Part shown: in pieces, positions 5,608-8,007 of the stretch
How positions within the stretch are numbered: the first letter of the stretch is position 1
Layout of the letters: each line of letters opens with the position of its first letter
From: Holophagales bacterium
GTDB lineage: Bacteria > Acidobacteriota > Holophagae > Holophagales > Holophagaceae
NCBI GenBank assembly: GCA_031283145.1
Contig: JAITCJ010000180.1
Coordinates: 1 to 8,007 of the forward strand
Direction: 5' to 3'
Length of the DNA: 8,007 bases
Program-made: the position numbers and the translations under genes
The notes under the pieces: model-generated
Databases searched by the model: none
Told to the model about the DNA's origin: nothing
What the model saw: only the letters and a program-made list of their open reading frames with translations

Positions 5608-6372
5608 ATGGCAAAAACGCGCCTTGACATACTTCTCACACAGCGCGGTATGTGTGAGACGCGGGCAAAAGCGCAGGCAAGGATACTGGCCGGCGAGGTT
5701 TTAGTCGAGGATCGGCCAATCACAAAAGCCGGAACTCTGGTCATGGAAGACGCAAACGTGCGAATGAGGGGTAACTCGACGCCGTACGTCGGCAGGGGAG
5801 GACTTAAACTGGCGGGCGCGCTCAACGCTTTCAGCGTAGAGCCAACCGGCTTGATATGCTTCGACGCCGGAGCCAGCACAGGCGGTTTCACGGACTGCCT
5901 GTTGAGGCATGGGGCGAAACGCGTCTATGCTGTGGACGCGGGTACAAATCAGCTTCACTGGAAACTTAGGTCTGACGCCAGGGTTGTATCAATGGAACGA
6001 TGCAACCTGCGGAATTGGACGCCTGACAATATTCCCGAAAAATGCGATCTTCTGGTTGCCGACCTGAGCTTCATAAGCCTCAAATTAGCGATTCCCCCAA
6101 TACTGCCCAGTCTGCAAACAGACGCGGAAGCGATACTGCTGGTAAAACCACAGTTTGAAGCCGGAAGGAAAGAAATAGAAAAAGGAGGATTGGTAAAAGA
6201 CCCGGCGGTTCATGAGCGCGTTTGCGGGGACATCTGGGATTTCTTTTCAACCACGCGCCTAATACCCCAACGGCTTGTAATAAGCCCCATACTTGGGGGC
6301 GAAGGCAACAGTGAATTTTTAATGTACTTCAGGCTGAACGGAGAACAGCGGACATTTCCGGGCATAATATAG
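5608..6372 (+). CDS. tlyA: TlyA family rRNA 2'-O-methyltransferase
   Basis: A 254-residue protein that should use S-adenosylmethionine to methylate ribose 2'-OH groups of rRNA in the cytoplasm. Mycobacterial TlyA modifies 16S and 23S rRNA, which affects capreomycin susceptibility. Residues 5-53 form an S4-type RNA-binding domain. Residues 60-245 form an FtsJ-like methyltransferase domain with the SAM motif FDAGASTGGFTD at 85-96. The expected catalytic tetrad is complete: Lys67 (GRGGLKL), Asp152 (ADLSFIS), Lys180 (LVKPQFE) and Glu236 (GNSEF), each two residues earlier than K69-D154-K182-E238 of the M. tuberculosis protein. The 'hemolysin' name often attached to this family is not supported. 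No Shine-Dalgarno lies near the ATG; GGAACGG is too far upstream. Repeat ends lie 9 nt before the start and across the stop. It is probably transcribed apart from the hyd operon. Confidence 0.92.
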   Translation: MAKTRLDILLTQRGMCETRAKAQARILAGEVLVEDRPITKAGTLVMEDANVRMRGNSTPYVGRGGLKLAGALNAFSVEPTGLICFDAGASTGGFTDCLLRHGAKRVYAVDAGTNQLHWKLRSDARVVSMERCNLRNWTPDNIPEKCDLLVADLSFISLKLAIPPILPSLQTDAEAILLVKPQFEAGRKEIEKGGLVKDPAVHERVCGDIWDFFSTTRLIPQRLVISPILGGEGNSEFLMYFRLNGEQRTFPGII

Positions 6373-6401
6373 CAGTTCAACTTTTGTAGTTGAATGCTAT
6401 A
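6368..6401. repeat. Palindrome of two TATAG-type ends, containing the tlyA stop
   Basis: The arms TATAGCAGTTCAAC (6368-6381) and GTTGAATGCTATA (6389-6401) are inverted copies that differ by one extra G in the left arm, around a TTTTGTA loop. The left half, TATAGCAGTTCAACTTTT, matches the outer end of the MITE-like element. It looks like two element ends joined head to head with the interior lost. The tlyA stop TAG (6370-6372) is part of the left arm. As RNA it would be a ~13-bp hairpin at the tlyA 3' end, but no T-run follows. Confidence 0.6.
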
Positions 6402-6405
6402 AGAA

Positions 6406-6430
6406 AGCAATACAGGCGAAAATTGCTGTA
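6406..6430 (+). other. Two overlapping, mutually exclusive short hairpins upstream of the fusion gene
   Basis: AGCAAT (6406-6411) can pair with ATTGCT (6422-6427), or TACAG (6411-6415) can pair with CTGTA (6426-6430). The two pairings share bases and cannot form together. Both lie 18 or more nt before the ATG at 6448. The stems are short, so chance is a real possibility. Confidence 0.2.
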
Positions 6431-6447
6431 AGACGCGGAAAGGTGTG

Positions 6448-8007
6448 ATGTCCAACGAAGCGACAAAGATAAAAGAGCAGTTCGGGCAGTTGGAAAGGCG
6501 CGTCCTGCGGGGAAAAGGCATAGACATAGGTTGCGGCAACGCCCCCATATTTCCGAACGTGCGATGCTTCGACCAGCAAGACGGCGACGCCAACAGGATA
6601 AGCGATTACGTCAAAGAGCAATTCGACTTCGTGTTCTCTTCGCACTGCCTGGAGCACATGCTGGATCCCCGCGCGGCGCTTAAAGACTGGTGGAGCCTGG
6701 TGAAGGAAGGCGGCTACTTGTACGTCGTCGTACCGGACGAAGACCTGTACGAACAGGGAGTCTGGCCGTCGAAGTTCAACTACGAGCACAAGTGTACCTT
6801 CACCATCTTCAAGGAAAAAAGCTGGTCGCCGGTGTCGGTGAACGTCATGGACCTGATAAGGGAGCTGTCCGACTGTTATCCCGTCAGGATAGCCCTGCAG
6901 GACAACTACTATAACTACACGCTGAAAGGCGTGGACCAAACGCTCGGAAGGGCGCTTGCTCAGATACAGTTCGTGTTGCGAAAGGGCGACCCAAATGAGC
7001 GAGGCGCTTCCGAAAACGATACGGGCGCCGGCCAGCGCGACCCCCAGTTGATCAAATTCTTCACCGAGGCCATGTCCCGTCATACGCGGGGCGAATGGTC
7101 CGCCGCGCTTCTTTCGTACAAACGCATTCAGAGGCAGTTCCCCTATTTCGCGGACGCTTGGACAAACGGCTCCATGGCGCTGTTTAATCTCGACCGCCTC
7201 GACGAGGCTCTCACGGCGGCCACGACGGCGTTGGTGCTAGCCCCCGAAAGCCCCAGCGCGCATTGCGCCCTCGCCAACGCCCTCCAGGGTCTGGGCCGGA
7301 CGGATGAGGCGGCGGAGCATTTTGAGAAGGCGATCCTCTTGGACCCGGACCACATCCCCGCGCTAACGAACCTTGCGGTGATCCACGTCCACAAAGGCAA
7401 TTTCAAGGAGGCTCTTGATCTGGAGAATGAGGCGCTCAATATCAACCCATACCACTCGGCGCTTTGGGGCAACAGGGGCTACACGAAGATGCGGATGCTA
7501 GACCTGGGGAGCGCGGAGGATGATCTGCGCGTGGCGCTGGAGTTAGCGGACAATAACCAAGCGCGCTGGAACTTGGCGTACCTGCAAATGATCGAGGGGC
7601 GCTACCGCGAGGCATGGCCGAACTTCAGGGCCAGCTTGTACTTGGACGAGTGGTCCGCCAACGCGCGGGATTTTGGAAAGCCGCGCTGGAACGGCGAAGA
7701 CCTGAACGGCGGTACGTTGCTGGTCTGTACGGACAGCCGCTTTGGCGACACACTGCAGTTTTCCCGCTTTCTGCCGCGCCTGAAGCGCTTCGGCGGCCGC
7801 GTACTGCTCTGGACGTACCAGCCACTGAAGAGGCTCCTGTCGGATTTGTCCGGTATAGACGGCCTGGTCGTCGAGGGCGAGCCACTGTCCGACTTCGATT
7901 TTGTGGTCCCGATTATGGAGCTTCCCATCATCCTTGATGCCGATACGGCCGATCTCACGCCCCTCCCGCCGCCACTACTGACCCCAACGCCCCCAATCCC
8001 CGAATTG
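6448..8007 (+). CDS. SAM methyltransferase / TPR / glycosyltransferase-like fusion protein (partial, 3' end missing)
   Basis: An ORF of 520 codons that runs off the window without a stop. Residues 1-185 form a class I methyltransferase: motif I IDIGCGN at 25-31, then FDFVFSSHCLEHM at 59-71 and GGYLYVVVPD at 88-97, typical of the Methyltransf_11 type. After a polar linker (about 183-200), residues 202-390 hold about five TPR units, clearest at 234-269, 270-303 and 304-337. Residues 412-500 match the domain that often follows TPRs in bacterial GT41/GT9-like proteins: RFGDTLQFSRFLP at 431-443, close to the usual GLGDTIQF-x-RYLP. A proline-rich stretch (504-520) reaches the window edge. The start has GGAAAGG at 6437-6443 close upstream; GTG at 6445 is an adjacent alternative. 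GC content and G/C-ending codon use are clearly higher than in the hyd genes, which suggests separate origin. A role in modifying surface glycans or glycoproteins is inferred. Confidence 0.8.
   Translation, partial: MSNEATKIKEQFGQLERRVLRGKGIDIGCGNAPIFPNVRCFDQQDGDANRISDYVKEQFDFVFSSHCLEHMLDPRAALKDWWSLVKEGGYLYVVVPDEDLYEQGVWPSKFNYEHKCTFTIFKEKSWSPVSVNVMDLIRELSDCYPVRIALQDNYYNYTLKGVDQTLGRALAQIQFVLRKGDPNERGASENDTGAGQRDPQLIKFFTEAMSRHTRGEWSAALLSYKRIQRQFPYFADAWTNGSMALFNLDRLDEALTAATTALVLAPESPSAHCALANALQGLGRTDEAAEHFEKAILLDPDHIPALTNLAVIHVHKGNFKEALDLENEALNINPYHSALWGNRGYTKMRMLDLGSAEDDLRVALELADNNQARWNLAYLQMIEGRYREAWPNFRASLYLDEWSANARDFGKPRWNGEDLNGGTLLVCTDSRFGDTLQFSRFLPRLKRFGGRVLLWTYQPLKRLLSDLSGIDGLVVEGEPLSDFDFVVPIMELPIILDADTADLTPLPPPLLTPTPPIPEL

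Noticed and set aside
6397..7083. 228-codon minus-strand ORF
   Set aside because: It is antisense to the methyltransferase domain, whose motifs are clear on the plus strand. Long antisense ORFs are expected in GC-rich coding DNA.
7602..7958. ORFs on both strands within the 3' part of the fusion gene
   Set aside because: Shadows of the TPR/glycosyltransferase-like coding frame, which stays open to the window end.
1..8007. CRISPR array or a defence system
   Set aside because: No regularly spaced repeats with unique spacers, and no nuclease, toxin or Cas-like product among the genes.

Overview
The window looks like chromosomal DNA from an anaerobic, H2-metabolising bacterium of moderate GC content. 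I cannot name the taxon from sequence alone. The evidence for an anaerobe is a complete three-gene set for a cytosolic, NAD-linked, trimeric [FeFe]-hydrogenase of the electron-bifurcating HydABC/Hnd type. TGA is used as a normal stop codon.

Layout. (1) 17-775, minus strand: a small predicted lipoprotein made of ~46-residue repeats resembling beta-propeller blades, with a cut-short last repeat. (2) 776-1066: an AT-rich divergent intergenic region with three TGTAATT-type dyads, one perfect 8-bp inverted repeat and a plausible promoter for the hydrogenase operon. (3) 1067-5329, plus strand: hydB (NuoF-like flavoprotein), hydA (H-cluster catalytic subunit) and hydC (NuoE-like [2Fe-2S] subunit). 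They are tightly packed; hydA and hydC overlap by ATGA. (4) 5330-5607: a gene-free stretch of nested inverted repeats, including a 160-bp MITE-like element with 21-bp terminal inverted repeats and strong internal hairpins. (5) 5608-6372: tlyA, an rRNA 2'-O-methyltransferase with its full K-D-K-E catalytic set. (6) 6368-6401: a short palindrome built from the same repeat end, which supplies the tlyA stop codon. (7) 6448 to the window end: a large GC-rich ORF without a stop, joining a SAM methyltransferase, TPR repeats and a TPR-associated glycosyltransferase-like domain.

How the genes work together. HydB would bind FMN and NAD(H), HydA would carry the H-cluster, and HydC would add a [2Fe-2S] relay. 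Together they would couple H2 turnover to NAD(H) and ferredoxin. No HydE/F/G maturases are in the window. The lipoprotein, tlyA and the fusion protein have no evident functional link to the hydrogenase.

The most unusual signal is not a gene. A terminal motif (TATAG, a variable ~4-6 nt, then CAACTTT or a close variant) occurs at seven places, in both orientations. Every gene end in the window other than the ends inside the hyd operon lies close to a copy. It behaves like the end of a small, probably non-autonomous mobile repeat that inserts at gene boundaries and has been remodelled several times between hydC and tlyA.
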